From NCBI GenBank assembly GCA_002840645.1, contig PHBO01000001.1, positions 156,731 through 220,730 of the forward strand: a DNA stretch of 64,000 nt, written 5' to 3'. This document shows positions 31,055-40,559 of the stretch, in pieces. Origin of the DNA: Candidatus Cloacimonetes bacterium HGW-Cloacimonetes-3. Lineage in GTDB: Bacteria > Cloacimonadota > Cloacimonadia > Cloacimonadales > Cloacimonadaceae. Numbering within the stretch: the stretch's first letter is position 1; every line of letters starts with the position of its first letter. The translations under genes and the position numbers were made by a program. The notes under the pieces were generated by a model. The model saw only the letters and a program-made list of their open reading frames with translations. It was not told where the DNA came from and ran no database searches.

Positions 31055-31183
31055 TTATCCTACTGCACTTAGAGGCTTATCCTACTGCACTTAGAGGCTT
31101 ATCCTATTGCACTTAGATGCTTATCCTATTGCACTTAGATGCTTATCCTACTGCACTTGGAGGCTTATCCTATTGCATTTATT
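31052..31183. repeat. Six-copy tandem repeat, 22-bp period
   Basis: Copies of GGCTTATCCTAYTGCACTTAGA at 31052, 31074, 31096, 31118, 31140, 31162. Confidence 0.9.
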
Positions 31184-31222
31184 GTCTATGATGCAACCAT
31201 GCATATGGCTGGCAATACCCGG

Positions 31223-31363
31223 TGTCATTCCCGCGGAGGCGGGAATCCAGCCCATTAGAATCCCAGGGGGATGAAACAAGTACCATGCTATTCCGCAAGG
31301 CTTTATGCAATATTGAAATAGTAATTAATAACAGTCTGGATTCCCGCCTCCGCGGGAATGACA
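31223..31363. repeat. Element bounded by 28-bp perfect inverted repeats (TGTCATTCCCGCGGAGGCGGGAATCCAG)
   Basis: 31223-31250 and 31336-31363 are exact reverse complements; partial third copy 31393-31407. Confidence 0.88.
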
Positions 31364-31433
31364 TGAAGCTTCTGAGGGAATGTCAAATAGTCTCCGCGGG
31401 AATGACAAGCTGCGTGCCCATATTCAGGGTATG

Positions 31434-31880
31434 CTATATCTCCCTATCCAGATGCTCATAATCGTAAACCACAGGCAGTAAACCTGCTTCCACGGCACGG
31501 GAAATGCTTATGCAAGGCAGGTCACGGGTGTAAATCTCCTCACGGGTAAGGGTTAGCAAATCTATTGTATAATCCCGCCGTGCCATTTCCCGCATCAGTT
31601 TTAGGTACATATTCACCCAGGAGCGCACATATTTGCCTTCGTTATCCCGCAGCGTGTTATAGCGTCCCAGATAGGTGCGTATATCGTTTTTGTAGCCTTC
31701 GGATGGCGTTATTGCGTGCAGATTGGTGGTTGTGTTGCCTATCTTGTGATTCTGCTCCGTGAGGGTGGGGTAACGGTATTTGCGCACCAAAACCAGCCCT
31801 TCCCGCCGATAATTGCAGAACACCACGCCATCCAGCTTCCCGGAATACGAGCCGATGCCATAAGTGAATTTAGCTCTCAT
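31434..31880 (-). CDS. Conserved-looking hypothetical protein
   Basis: 148 aa ORF with balanced composition (GIGSYSGKLDGVVFCNYRREGLVLVRKYRYPTLTEQN...); purine-rich SD region upstream. Confidence 0.55.
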   Translation of the reverse strand: MRAKFTYGIGSYSGKLDGVVFCNYRREGLVLVRKYRYPTLTEQNHKIGNTTTNLHAITPSEGYKNDIRTYLGRYNTLRDNEGKYVRSWVNMYLKLMREMARRDYTIDLLTLTREEIYTRDLPCISISRAVEAGLLPVVYDYEHLDREI

Positions 31881-32138
31881 TTCTATCCTCCTATATGCTT
31901 GTTATATTATCATGTTAGCATGCAGCTAACCGCTAATACATCTATCTTTTGTTTATTTTTCTTACCTACCTGACATATAATATAAGCCAAACTAATCGCT
32001 ATGCCTATGAAATTTAATCACCCTTTAAAAATACTTTAGTGATTCCTTAATTCGATTAAGGAATGATTAAAGAATGACTAAAGGATGATTAAATATCATA
32101 CTCATTGCAAAGAGGGGGGGGGAAGAGGTGATTGCAAC

Positions 32139-32300
32139 GTGACAACGAAAACTGCAAATTGTGCAGCGAAATCTGCAAACTGTCGCATCCTTATGCATCG
32201 TAGGACATCCTTAACAAGACCCTTTTGAGTAGTTTCTGACAGGAATTCTGCAATTTAGATCACCGAAAATTGCAAATTGTGACAGGATTACTGCAAATGC
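32139..32300 (+). repeat. Array of ~22-bp repeats; candidate transposase-binding end of a Mu/Tn7/TniA-like element
   Basis: 32139 gtgacaacgaaaactgcaaatt; 32161 gtgcagcgaaatctgcaaactg; 32236 ctgacaggaattctgcaattta; 32258 gatcaccgaaaattgcaaatt; 32279 gtgacaggattactgcaaatgc. Confidence 0.6.
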
Positions 32301-32605
32301 AATGGAACAGGTATTAACCAATCAGTGTCATAGTCTCGGATGAACGATTTCTTATATGCAAAGGATTTGATTCTTACAAGATTTCTCGTCTCATCTCATC
32401 TGCAAACATCTTAAAATTGCCTCGCATGCAATCTACCGCCGCCAGATTTGATAAAGCAATTGACATTTAGCCCCTCTTTGCAAATATATACTCAGTGCTG
32501 AGATTACCTTTTGAGTAATCGGCTAAAGTAGTAAAAATCAGTTCATAGAATACGAATCCAACTAAGCATTATGGAGAGAAGCTCCTGGTTTATGGAGATT
32601 GAAAA

Positions 32606-33001
32606 ATGGGAAAATATGATCAAATACTTGAATACATAAGTTACTTTGAGCTTGAGAGTAACGAGTATGGAAAAGAAGTATTTAATCCAAATACAATGGC
32701 ATACTGGACGTATAACAATAAGCTTAAATCTTTTATGCGATGCATAAGTGAATCAGATTTGATGAGAGTAGATTATCTGAGCTTTATCGACATGCCAAAT
32801 AGTGAGCAGATTACTGAAGAAATCGAGTTAGCAGATATTGAATTACTGAAGGCGATGTTTACATATTACAATCGGCAGGAACGATTTCAGGAAGGATTAT
32901 GGTTCTTTACTGCCAAGGACGGTATATTCCTCAGGTTACTGAAACGTTTGCAAGAGATTGTTAATAAGCCAATGGAGGGAGAATGTCAGCAATCAGAATA
33001 G
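32606..33001 (+). CDS. Hypothetical protein, first gene of the DUF6361/PLD/helicase operon
   Basis: 131 aa, overlaps the next ORF by 19 nt, same strand. Confidence 0.65.
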   Translation: MGKYDQILEYISYFELESNEYGKEVFNPNTMAYWTYNNKLKSFMRCISESDLMRVDYLSFIDMPNSEQITEEIELADIELLKAMFTYYNRQERFQEGLWFFTAKDGIFLRLLKRLQEIVNKPMEGECQQSE

Positions 33002-34182
33002 GGTGGATTGATTTTTCCAAAGAACATCGCAATAAAGTAATCAGTGTAATGCATCTACTCACCGAGCCTGGAGCAATGGATGAGCTTGGAGTTGGTGTCG
33101 TTCGAGATGTATTCTCCAATATCTTTTTCCCGGGTACTTCGACTATCCAGACCCGAGCCAAGTATTTTCTAATTGTGCCCTTTCTGCTTTATGAACTTGA
33201 ACATCAGAAGGTTAGCAGTGCAGATGAATTTATAAGCAAACTGCATGACCAGGAAACAAAGCTCATAGATATTTTAAAGAAAAGTGGAGAAGAAGGGATA
33301 ATCGGCTCCTCTGCTGGAGCTGAACTGAAACGCAAACCTTCAGATGTATACTGGAATGGTATCAGCACCTATCACATATTCAACTGCGACAGGATGTCGA
33401 TTTATGATTATGCCAAGGTTGTATGTACTCTGCAAACCAGAAAGCAAAAACTCAAAGATCAGGGTAGTACTAATAACAAAGATGACGAGATTGATGGGGA
33501 TGATAAAGATGCCTTATCTGGAGACCTTTTAGGTAGATTCTGGAAGCTGCCTGATATTCCTGAACATTGGAAAGACAATCTGAGCATTAGACTCAGTAAT
33601 CAAGAAGCAATTTTCCTGAAAAACAAGATTGTGTCATCCTGTCCAGAATCAATGCTGAGCTACGTTCTTAAGGAAGAGGATCATGATTTCATAGCCATCC
33701 ACGAATTTGACCATATCGAAGGAATCATGGATAGGATTCCAGTTCACTTGAAAGTTCATTACTTACTGGCTAAGCAGTTTGCTGATTTTATATATGGTAC
33801 CCATCTAAGATACAACGTGATCCTATCCAAGGGAGAAAGCAGTGACATCCTAAAGAAGTGGAACGAATGGCATGTTGGAATTATGGATCATGCGAGCATT
33901 GATTTGAATCTGATACTCCCTCTCCTGGGCAGAAACGGTAAACTCTTCAGATTCCTCACTGAATGCAAAAACGCCATGCAGCTAGACGAGATCAAGAGAC
34001 TGGATCAACTCGTTCTGAATAGAGAAATTGACCTTAAGGGTAAGACCAGATCCAAACTGTATAATAGAGAGGATTTCGCTTATAATGGGTGGGTAGGTAT
34101 CAGCAAGCTGCAATACAGGCTTCCCAATGCCCAGAGGTTGTTAAAAGACATCTTTGATGGATTGGGAGCAGCTAATGTTTAA
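32983..34182 (+). CDS. DUF6361-family protein
   Basis: IGWIDFSKEHRNKVISVMHLLTEPGAMDELGVGVVRDVFSNIFFPGTSTIQTRAKYFLIVPFLLYELE resembles the DUF6361 N-terminus. Confidence 0.8.
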   Translation: MSAIRIGWIDFSKEHRNKVISVMHLLTEPGAMDELGVGVVRDVFSNIFFPGTSTIQTRAKYFLIVPFLLYELEHQKVSSADEFISKLHDQETKLIDILKKSGEEGIIGSSAGAELKRKPSDVYWNGISTYHIFNCDRMSIYDYAKVVCTLQTRKQKLKDQGSTNNKDDEIDGDDKDALSGDLLGRFWKLPDIPEHWKDNLSIRLSNQEAIFLKNKIVSSCPESMLSYVLKEEDHDFIAIHEFDHIEGIMDRIPVHLKVHYLLAKQFADFIYGTHLRYNVILSKGESSDILKKWNEWHVGIMDHASIDLNLILPLLGRNGKLFRFLTECKNAMQLDEIKRLDQLVLNREIDLKGKTRSKLYNREDFAYNGWVGISKLQYRLPNAQRLLKDIFDGLGAANV

Positions 34183-35947
34183 GCCAACCAGTGACCGTTT
34201 AGATTACAGCCAGATACTCGCTCCTCCCCCTGGATATGAAACCGTTTTTGCAGTAGGAACAACTTACTCACTTGACCTAGATGCTCTTATCGGAGCATGT
34301 ATAGCATTGGGTTTATCAGAAAGTACTGATAGCGCATTGAAGGATAACCCTCTCTACCTGCTCGAAGCACTCCGCAAAACATCCGATAAACTGTTGCTCT
34401 TTTGTGAAGCTGGTCAGATTAAGGCTCCCGGTATATCGAATAAACTACACCTCCTTCTTGAGAAGATGGTGGTAGAAATTGTGATGAAGAAAACGAAATC
34501 CTTCCATCCCAAGCTTTGGTTGGTTAAGTATGAAAATGCAAAGAAAGATACTCTGTACCGGTGTGTGGTGCTAAGCCGTAATCTAACTTTTGACCGCAGT
34601 TGGGATGTATCAGTTTGCATGGAAGGAAAGCCTGTTTCTGAAGCGAGCATCGATAAAACCAAACCTCTAACTGACTTTTTTATTGCTATATCACAGCTTG
34701 TTAATCGTCACGACATTGATAAGACAAAAAAGAAGTCACTATTGAGTCTAAGCACTGAACTCCAGAATGTGGAGTTTCAGCTTGAGAGCAAGATATTCAC
34801 TGATTTCAGCTTCTGTCCTGTGGGAATCTCCGGTTATGGTAAAGCACAAAGCGGGCTGTTCAAATCATACAACGAAATGTTGATAATCTCGCCATTTCTG
34901 AGTAGTAACATAGTTTCTGAGTTTAATACACTTGCCCTTACCAGTCAGCAACCCAAAACACTAATCACCCGTAAAACAGAATTGGCTAAACTCAGTCCGG
35001 ATGCTATTTCCAAATTTAACCTATTCGTTATGAAAGACATGGTCATTGATGGCGAAGAGAGTCTCGGCGAAGGTGATAATGATGACAAGCAAAGCCAGGA
35101 TATACACGCTAAGTTGTATTTAAAGACTAAATACTCAGATAGCGAGCTATTTATAGGTTCCCTGAATGCTACGAACAGTGCTATCAATGGGAATATTGAG
35201 TTTATGTTCAAGCTGTCTGGAAAACGAAGAAATCTGAATGTAGATGCCCTAAAACGAGACCTTTTTGGAGCCGATGACAAGAACAATCCGTTTGAACAAG
35301 TGGAGATAACAAATGATGCTGAACCGCCTCCAACAATCATAGAAAATCTGGATTTAGTTATCAAGGCCATCTGCAGGTTAAAAAGTAGTGCCAAAGTGCT
35401 TGAGATAGGCGACCAGTATTCTGTAGAGTTATCTTTTACAGGGTATCACCAGAATGATAATGTGTTTATCTCACCTTTAATGAAACCGGGCATGGAGCAG
35501 AACCTTACTGCAGCAATCAGGTTTGATAATCTTGATCTGCTCCAGTTGTCAGAGTTTTATATTATCCGTGTGATCGGTACAGAATCAAGCCTTAGAAGGG
35601 TTATCAAGATTAATACAGAGAATATGCCTGATAACAGAGAAAGCATGATAGCCAATAGCATTATCAGGAATAAAAGTGATTTCATCCAATACATCACTTT
35701 CATTCTGGGTGACAATTACCTTATCACAATGCTTGAGAATGCAAATCAGGCAAATTCGTTTAACTTTACCCACAAAGAACCTGTTCCAGCTCTCTATGAA
35801 AAGATGCTCAAAGCAGCGGCGCATTCACCTGGTAAACTTGATGAGATAAAGCAAGTACTGGAGCTTATAACTGATGACAGTAAGATACCGGACGGCTTCA
35901 AAGAATTATATGATCTATTTATGAAAGTGGTAAAGAAGAATGCTTGA
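34175..35947 (+). CDS. Phospholipase D-like (HKD) domain protein
   Basis: Two HxK motifs: SFHPKLWLVKY and IHAKLYLKTKYSDSELFIGSLNATNSAINGN. Start at 34175 overlaps the upstream stop. Confidence 0.82.
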   Translation: MFKPTSDRLDYSQILAPPPGYETVFAVGTTYSLDLDALIGACIALGLSESTDSALKDNPLYLLEALRKTSDKLLLFCEAGQIKAPGISNKLHLLLEKMVVEIVMKKTKSFHPKLWLVKYENAKKDTLYRCVVLSRNLTFDRSWDVSVCMEGKPVSEASIDKTKPLTDFFIAISQLVNRHDIDKTKKKSLLSLSTELQNVEFQLESKIFTDFSFCPVGISGYGKAQSGLFKSYNEMLIISPFLSSNIVSEFNTLALTSQQPKTLITRKTELAKLSPDAISKFNLFVMKDMVIDGEESLGEGDNDDKQSQDIHAKLYLKTKYSDSELFIGSLNATNSAINGNIEFMFKLSGKRRNLNVDALKRDLFGADDKNNPFEQVEITNDAEPPPTIIENLDLVIKAICRLKSSAKVLEIGDQYSVELSFTGYHQNDNVFISPLMKPGMEQNLTAAIRFDNLDLLQLSEFYIIRVIGTESSLRRVIKINTENMPDNRESMIANSIIRNKSDFIQYITFILGDNYLITMLENANQANSFNFTHKEPVPALYEKMLKAAAHSPGKLDEIKQVLELITDDSKIPDGFKELYDLFMKVVKKNA

Positions 35948-38900
35948 AAAGCTAAAGTCAATTGAACAAACTGTCTTAGATGGCTTGAAGGACTTCCAAC
36001 TGGCGACTGCCAAAAGAGTCTTTGAGCTATACAAGCAAGGTCAGAAAAGAGTCTTGGTGGCTGATGAAGTGGGACTAGGTAAGACCCTGATCGCTAAAGG
36101 AGTAATTGCTCAAACAGCCAGATATCATTATGAAGATATGCAAGACGAACTTTTTAAGGTAGTTTATGTATGTTCTAATCAGGTTATAGCCAATCAGAAT
36201 CTGAATAAGCTGAAAATCTGTGAAGACATCACAGTGGATGGGGTCACAGATACCAGGCTATCCATGCAACATTTGAAGATTTATGAGCAGGAGTCTGATC
36301 CTAAGATAAAAGCAAACTATATCCAATTGATTCCACTTACTCCATCAACATCGTTTTACATTACAAGTGGCGGAGGCAGTGCCAGCGAAAGGGCGTTGAT
36401 CTATGCAATTCTTAAGAGAACAAATCTCTTCAGGGAGTTGTTTGAAAAGCATGAAGAGAAAATGAATGACATCTTTACTTGCACTGCAACAACTGGATGG
36501 ATAGCAGAAAGAAACAGATATGAAGAACGCGTTGTAAGATGCAACACTAATTCTGGTGGTTCGTATTTAAAAATGATTACCAGCTTAGTAGAAAAGAGTA
36601 TCTTAGACAATGGCTTGTTCGACGACATCGCCTCTCTGATCATAGATAAAAGTGGGCAGTATGTCGTTATGGGTAAGCTAAGGATGTTGTTTGCAGAAAT
36701 CAGCGTTGATCTCCTTAATCCTGACTTGGTTATAATGGATGAGTTTCAGCGGTTCAGATCACTGATTAAGGAAGATAACTCCAGCGAAACAAGCGTTCTG
36801 GCTCACAAGTTCTTGATGGGCAATGATGTAAAAGTGCTACTACTCTCTGCCACTCCCTACAAGCTATATTCCACTCTTGAAGAAATTTATGAAACAGGCA
36901 GTGATGATCCATACTATGAGTTTCTGGAAGTAATGAAGTTCATACAGCCCAATAAGCATCAGGAATTCAAAGAAATCTGGAGTAACTACTCTCTAAAACT
37001 CAGGGAACTGCACCAGGACAAAACATCGATCATTGAAGCCCGTGATATTGCAGAAAATGCTATGTACCAGGGAGTCTGTCGAACTGAGAGAATGGCTGCA
37101 ATTAAAAAAGCAACTTTGATCGATGACACCAAGGCTAAACAAGCAATCAGTATAAACGAAAACGACATCGTTACCTTTTTGGAAGCAGAAGATTTAGTGA
37201 AGAGTATATCTGGAATCAGTACTGTGCCCGTTGAGTACGTAAAATCCTGCCCATACCTACTTTCATTTTCGAATCAATACAAGTTCAGAAAGAACATCGA
37301 TAACCATTTTCGGCATAATCAACAGATGATAAACCAAGCTAAGAGAAAGATGCTGTGGATAGATGAAAGCGGCATTGAGAAATATAAAGAACTTATCACA
37401 GCAAATGCCAGACTGGAGATGCTCAAAGAGATCGCTTTCGAGAAGAAATCTGAACTGCTGCTCTGGATTCCACCCTCTAAGCCTTATTATGAACCACAGG
37501 GGGCATTTAAAGAAGCACATAACTTCTCTAAGATACTGGTGTTTTCGGCTTGGGAGATGGTTCCCCGAATGATTGCTTCCCTCATTTCATATGAGGCAGA
37601 ACGGCGATCTGTTGGCAAGCTTGTTGCTTTGAATAAAGATAAGAAGAATACGACATATTCAGCACCAAATAGCAGACGCTTCCCGGTTGCAAGATTACGT
37701 TTTAACATTGAAAATGATATGCCACAATCAATGAGCTTATTCTGTCTCCTATATCCATCTCAAACCTTAGCTGAGATTTATAATCCAATCAGTTACCTTA
37801 ACGAAGGTCACAATCTACATGAAATAGAAGATGAGTTGAAGAGCATTATTGAAACCAAGCTTAGCAGATTGACCGTTTATCAAGCTAACCCCAACAGAGT
37901 GGATGAAAGATGGTATTATTTAGCACCTATGCTCTTAGATAATGTGGACTACGTAGAGAAATGGCTTGCTTATGGCAAAGAGCTTATCTCAGCCAGTTTA
38001 GATGAGGACGAGCAGAAAAGTCAAAAAGGTTTTGAGGTTCACCTTGCAAAACTAAGGGAATATTATAGAAATCCTGATGCTGCTCAACTGGGACTGTTTC
38101 CGGTAGACTTGGCTCAAGTCTTATGCAGAATGGCTTTGGCTTCACCTGCTGTATGTGCTTATCGAGCCTATGGTCAGAACGCAAATTATGCTTCTCAATT
38201 TGCCAAGGCTATGATCAATCTCTTTAACAGAAATGAAGCGACTGCAATAATAGAGCTCTGCTACGTGAAAACAAGTGAAGATGCACATTGGATGAATGTG
38301 CTGCATTACTGTAGAGATGGCAATCTCCAGGCGATGCTGGACGAGTTCATTCACATGCTTACCGAATCAAATGGCTTAATTGATAATGAAAACAGGTACA
38401 AAGCTACCCATACTTTGATGCTGAATACCATGAAAACCCACTCAGCAAGTTATACAGTAGATACCTATCGAACCTTTAAGACCAATATTCTCAAAGGTAA
38501 GGAGAAGGGTATTTCACTCAGGTCTCATTTTGCTGTTGGATTCTATAAAGGCGAAGGCGAAAGCAGTAAGATAGTAAATCGTAAAGAGAGTATCAGAAAT
38601 TCATTTAACTCACCCTTTAGACCCTTTGTATTGGCTACTACATCTATCGGACAGGAGGGATTGGACTTCCATTACTACTGTCGAAAAATCATGCATTGGA
38701 ATCTGCCTTCAAACCCCATCGATCTCGAACAGAGAGAAGGTCGAATCGACAGATTCAAATGCCTTGCAATCAGGCAGAACATAGCAGAAAAGTATGCCGG
38801 AACGATTACATTCAAAAATGATGTATGGACAGAGATGTTTGATAGAGCAAAGCTGGAATACAATCCTGAGTACTCCGAATTGGTTCCATTCTGGTGTTTG

Positions 38901-39125
38901 CCAGATGCACAGGGCAGCAAGATTGAACGCATTGTCCCATCCTATCCACTGAGTAAGGATATAGGGAATTATGAAAGGTTAATCAAGATACTATCGTTAT
39001 ACCGATTAACTCTGGGTCAGGCAAGGCAGGAAGAGCTATTGGAGCATATCTTCAAGAACTTTGAGAATGGTGAGGAACTAAAAGAGCTTTTCATAAACTT
39101 GAGTCCATACTATAGGGATCATTGA
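35940..39125 (+). CDS. SF2 helicase (SNF2/DEAD-like), partner of PLD and DUF6361
   Basis: Walker A ADEVGLGKTLIAKG, motif II VIMDEFQRF, motif III LLLSATPYKLY, motifs V/VI ATTSIGQEGLDFH...LEQREGRIDRFK. Confidence 0.87.
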   Translation: MLEKLKSIEQTVLDGLKDFQLATAKRVFELYKQGQKRVLVADEVGLGKTLIAKGVIAQTARYHYEDMQDELFKVVYVCSNQVIANQNLNKLKICEDITVDGVTDTRLSMQHLKIYEQESDPKIKANYIQLIPLTPSTSFYITSGGGSASERALIYAILKRTNLFRELFEKHEEKMNDIFTCTATTGWIAERNRYEERVVRCNTNSGGSYLKMITSLVEKSILDNGLFDDIASLIIDKSGQYVVMGKLRMLFAEISVDLLNPDLVIMDEFQRFRSLIKEDNSSETSVLAHKFLMGNDVKVLLLSATPYKLYSTLEEIYETGSDDPYYEFLEVMKFIQPNKHQEFKEIWSNYSLKLRELHQDKTSIIEARDIAENAMYQGVCRTERMAAIKKATLIDDTKAKQAISINENDIVTFLEAEDLVKSISGISTVPVEYVKSCPYLLSFSNQYKFRKNIDNHFRHNQQMINQAKRKMLWIDESGIEKYKELITANARLEMLKEIAFEKKSELLLWIPPSKPYYEPQGAFKEAHNFSKILVFSAWEMVPRMIASLISYEAERRSVGKLVALNKDKKNTTYSAPNSRRFPVARLRFNIENDMPQSMSLFCLLYPSQTLAEIYNPISYLNEGHNLHEIEDELKSIIETKLSRLTVYQANPNRVDERWYYLAPMLLDNVDYVEKWLAYGKELISASLDEDEQKSQKGFEVHLAKLREYYRNPDAAQLGLFPVDLAQVLCRMALASPAVCAYRAYGQNANYASQFAKAMINLFNRNEATAIIELCYVKTSEDAHWMNVLHYCRDGNLQAMLDEFIHMLTESNGLIDNENRYKATHTLMLNTMKTHSASYTVDTYRTFKTNILKGKEKGISLRSHFAVGFYKGEGESSKIVNRKESIRNSFNSPFRPFVLATTSIGQEGLDFHYYCRKIMHWNLPSNPIDLEQREGRIDRFKCLAIRQNIAEKYAGTITFKNDVWTEMFDRAKLEYNPEYSELVPFWCLPDAQGSKIERIVPSYPLSKDIGNYERLIKILSLYRLTLGQARQEELLEHIFKNFENGEELKELFINLSPYYRDH

Positions 39126-39237
39126 CTGGCTTAATCATAAGTCCGCTGTTAATTCCTTATATAACTTATCATCTATTAAACGATAGTTTGTGAAGCCCAG
39201 AAACTGTTTAGTGTATTGTTATGCAGATATTATTCAC

Positions 39238-39810
39238 TTATCGTTTCCATTTGTATTCAATTAGGTCTACAAAGCCGTCTTCACCGCGAACTGAATCTAA
39301 GCCATTGTACTCATCTGAGTGCTTGAAAGTAAGAAACAAGACACCTTCGCCGATATCAGCGTTTGGTTTACGCTTGTGGTCATAGTAACATCTTGGGGCA
39401 ATGACTAGCTGTCGAAAAGGCTCGTTAAGGCTCCAGCTATCGCCCTTTAACTCCTGAAACTGCTGATCTATTCTTACAATGTTTTTTAGCAATTCTTCAG
39501 CGTATGCACGTACTTGTTCTGCTGCCATATTAGTAGATCCGCTTCCATTTGTATACTTTGTTTCAATAATGTAGAGATTTCTTTCCTCATCATAAGCTAC
39601 AAGATCTATTCTCTTTTTTTCAATAATGACTTCACCTAAGGGTATTTCATAACCGCAAGTCATAATAACTCTATTGTTTTGTTCGACCAAGCGCAATTTC
39701 GCTCTAGATGTGAACAGTTCCCATTGCATATGTTGTTCTTTTCTACTAATGTCTGGCTCTTTGAAGCGGTCGTAATTGAATAAGTGCAGGGGTTTGGTAC
39801 GGGTTTTCAT
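39238..39810 (-). CDS. PD-(D/E)XK nuclease-like protein
   Basis: KKRIDLVAYDEERNLYIIETKYTNG: D-Xn-ExK core. Confidence 0.65.
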   Translation of the reverse strand: MKTRTKPLHLFNYDRFKEPDISRKEQHMQWELFTSRAKLRLVEQNNRVIMTCGYEIPLGEVIIEKKRIDLVAYDEERNLYIIETKYTNGSGSTNMAAEQVRAYAEELLKNIVRIDQQFQELKGDSWSLNEPFRQLVIAPRCYYDHKRKPNADIGEGVLFLTFKHSDEYNGLDSVRGEDGFVDLIEYKWKR

Positions 39811-39833
39811 TGTAATCTACTCCTTGGGGTAGT

Positions 39834-40559
39834 CTAGTACAGGCTGTCATCAGCAACGTGAATAAACACTTTATGTATATTCTCAGAATTGTACAGCTTC
39901 TCAATGCCCAGTGCCCGATCCTGTATGTAAAGAGAACTTTCCCAACCTGACACATCTTTGGGGCAATTGTATTTTGAATCCCGTACATCTCCTATGAAAT
40001 AAACAAGTACGATATGAGGATTATAGTTGTTCCGCTTCAGATAATCAAATAGCACAAGACGATTAGCGAGTTGGTAATAGCTATTGAGCCAATGGCTTTC
40101 ATTGTATTCTATGTTTAAACTCTCTGCAGTTCTCTTAAATGCTCTTGATATTTTGTTAATACTTACTTCTGATGTTGCTTTGCATTTAGATAGAAGTTCT
40201 TGTGTATGAGCTTTAGCCTCAACAAGAATAATATCTCTATTTTCATGTCCTTTACTTTTTAAATCGCTTGATACTAACCAACCGACAGCATCCCAATTAT
40301 GTTGTTCTCCAGAGGTAGGCCATACTTCTTTCCAGCCAGACACAACTGATTCGCTGTCTATGAATTCTAAACCTTTCAATTCAGAGTCGTACCATTTATC
40401 TTTTTCATGATTGAAATTGAAATCTAGCCAATCAATCCTTGCGTCACTTGTTGAATTACCCATAGCATTTATTATTGCCTTGTTAAAAGAATTTCTATGT
40501 CTGCCCATCCATCTAAGTAAATGGCATTCACTACCATATCCTATTCCTATTTTTGCCAT
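39834..40559 (-). CDS. PD-(D/E)XK nuclease-like protein
   Basis: NWDAVGWLVSSDLKSKGHENRDIILVEAKAHTQEL: D-Xn-EAK core. Confidence 0.55.
   Translation of the reverse strand: MAKIGIGYGSECHLLRWMGRHRNSFNKAIINAMGNSTSDARIDWLDFNFNHEKDKWYDSELKGLEFIDSESVVSGWKEVWPTSGEQHNWDAVGWLVSSDLKSKGHENRDIILVEAKAHTQELLSKCKATSEVSINKISRAFKRTAESLNIEYNESHWLNSYYQLANRLVLFDYLKRNNYNPHIVLVYFIGDVRDSKYNCPKDVSGWESSLYIQDRALGIEKLYNSENIHKVFIHVADDSLY

Noticed and set aside
31052-31183. Tandem repeats as a CRISPR array
   Set aside because: 22-bp repeats are directly adjacent with no spacers, and no cas genes are in the window.
31179-31461. ORFs 31179-31364 (-) and 31222-31461 (+) starting MSFPRRRES
   Set aside because: They are translations of the 28-bp inverted-repeat element, a well-known source of spurious ORFs.
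32139-32300. Plasmid-type replication iterons
   Set aside because: The repeat array could look like iterons, but no Rep initiator gene is nearby, while a Mu/TniA-like transposase lies at the other side of the island; kept as a transposon-end hypothesis.
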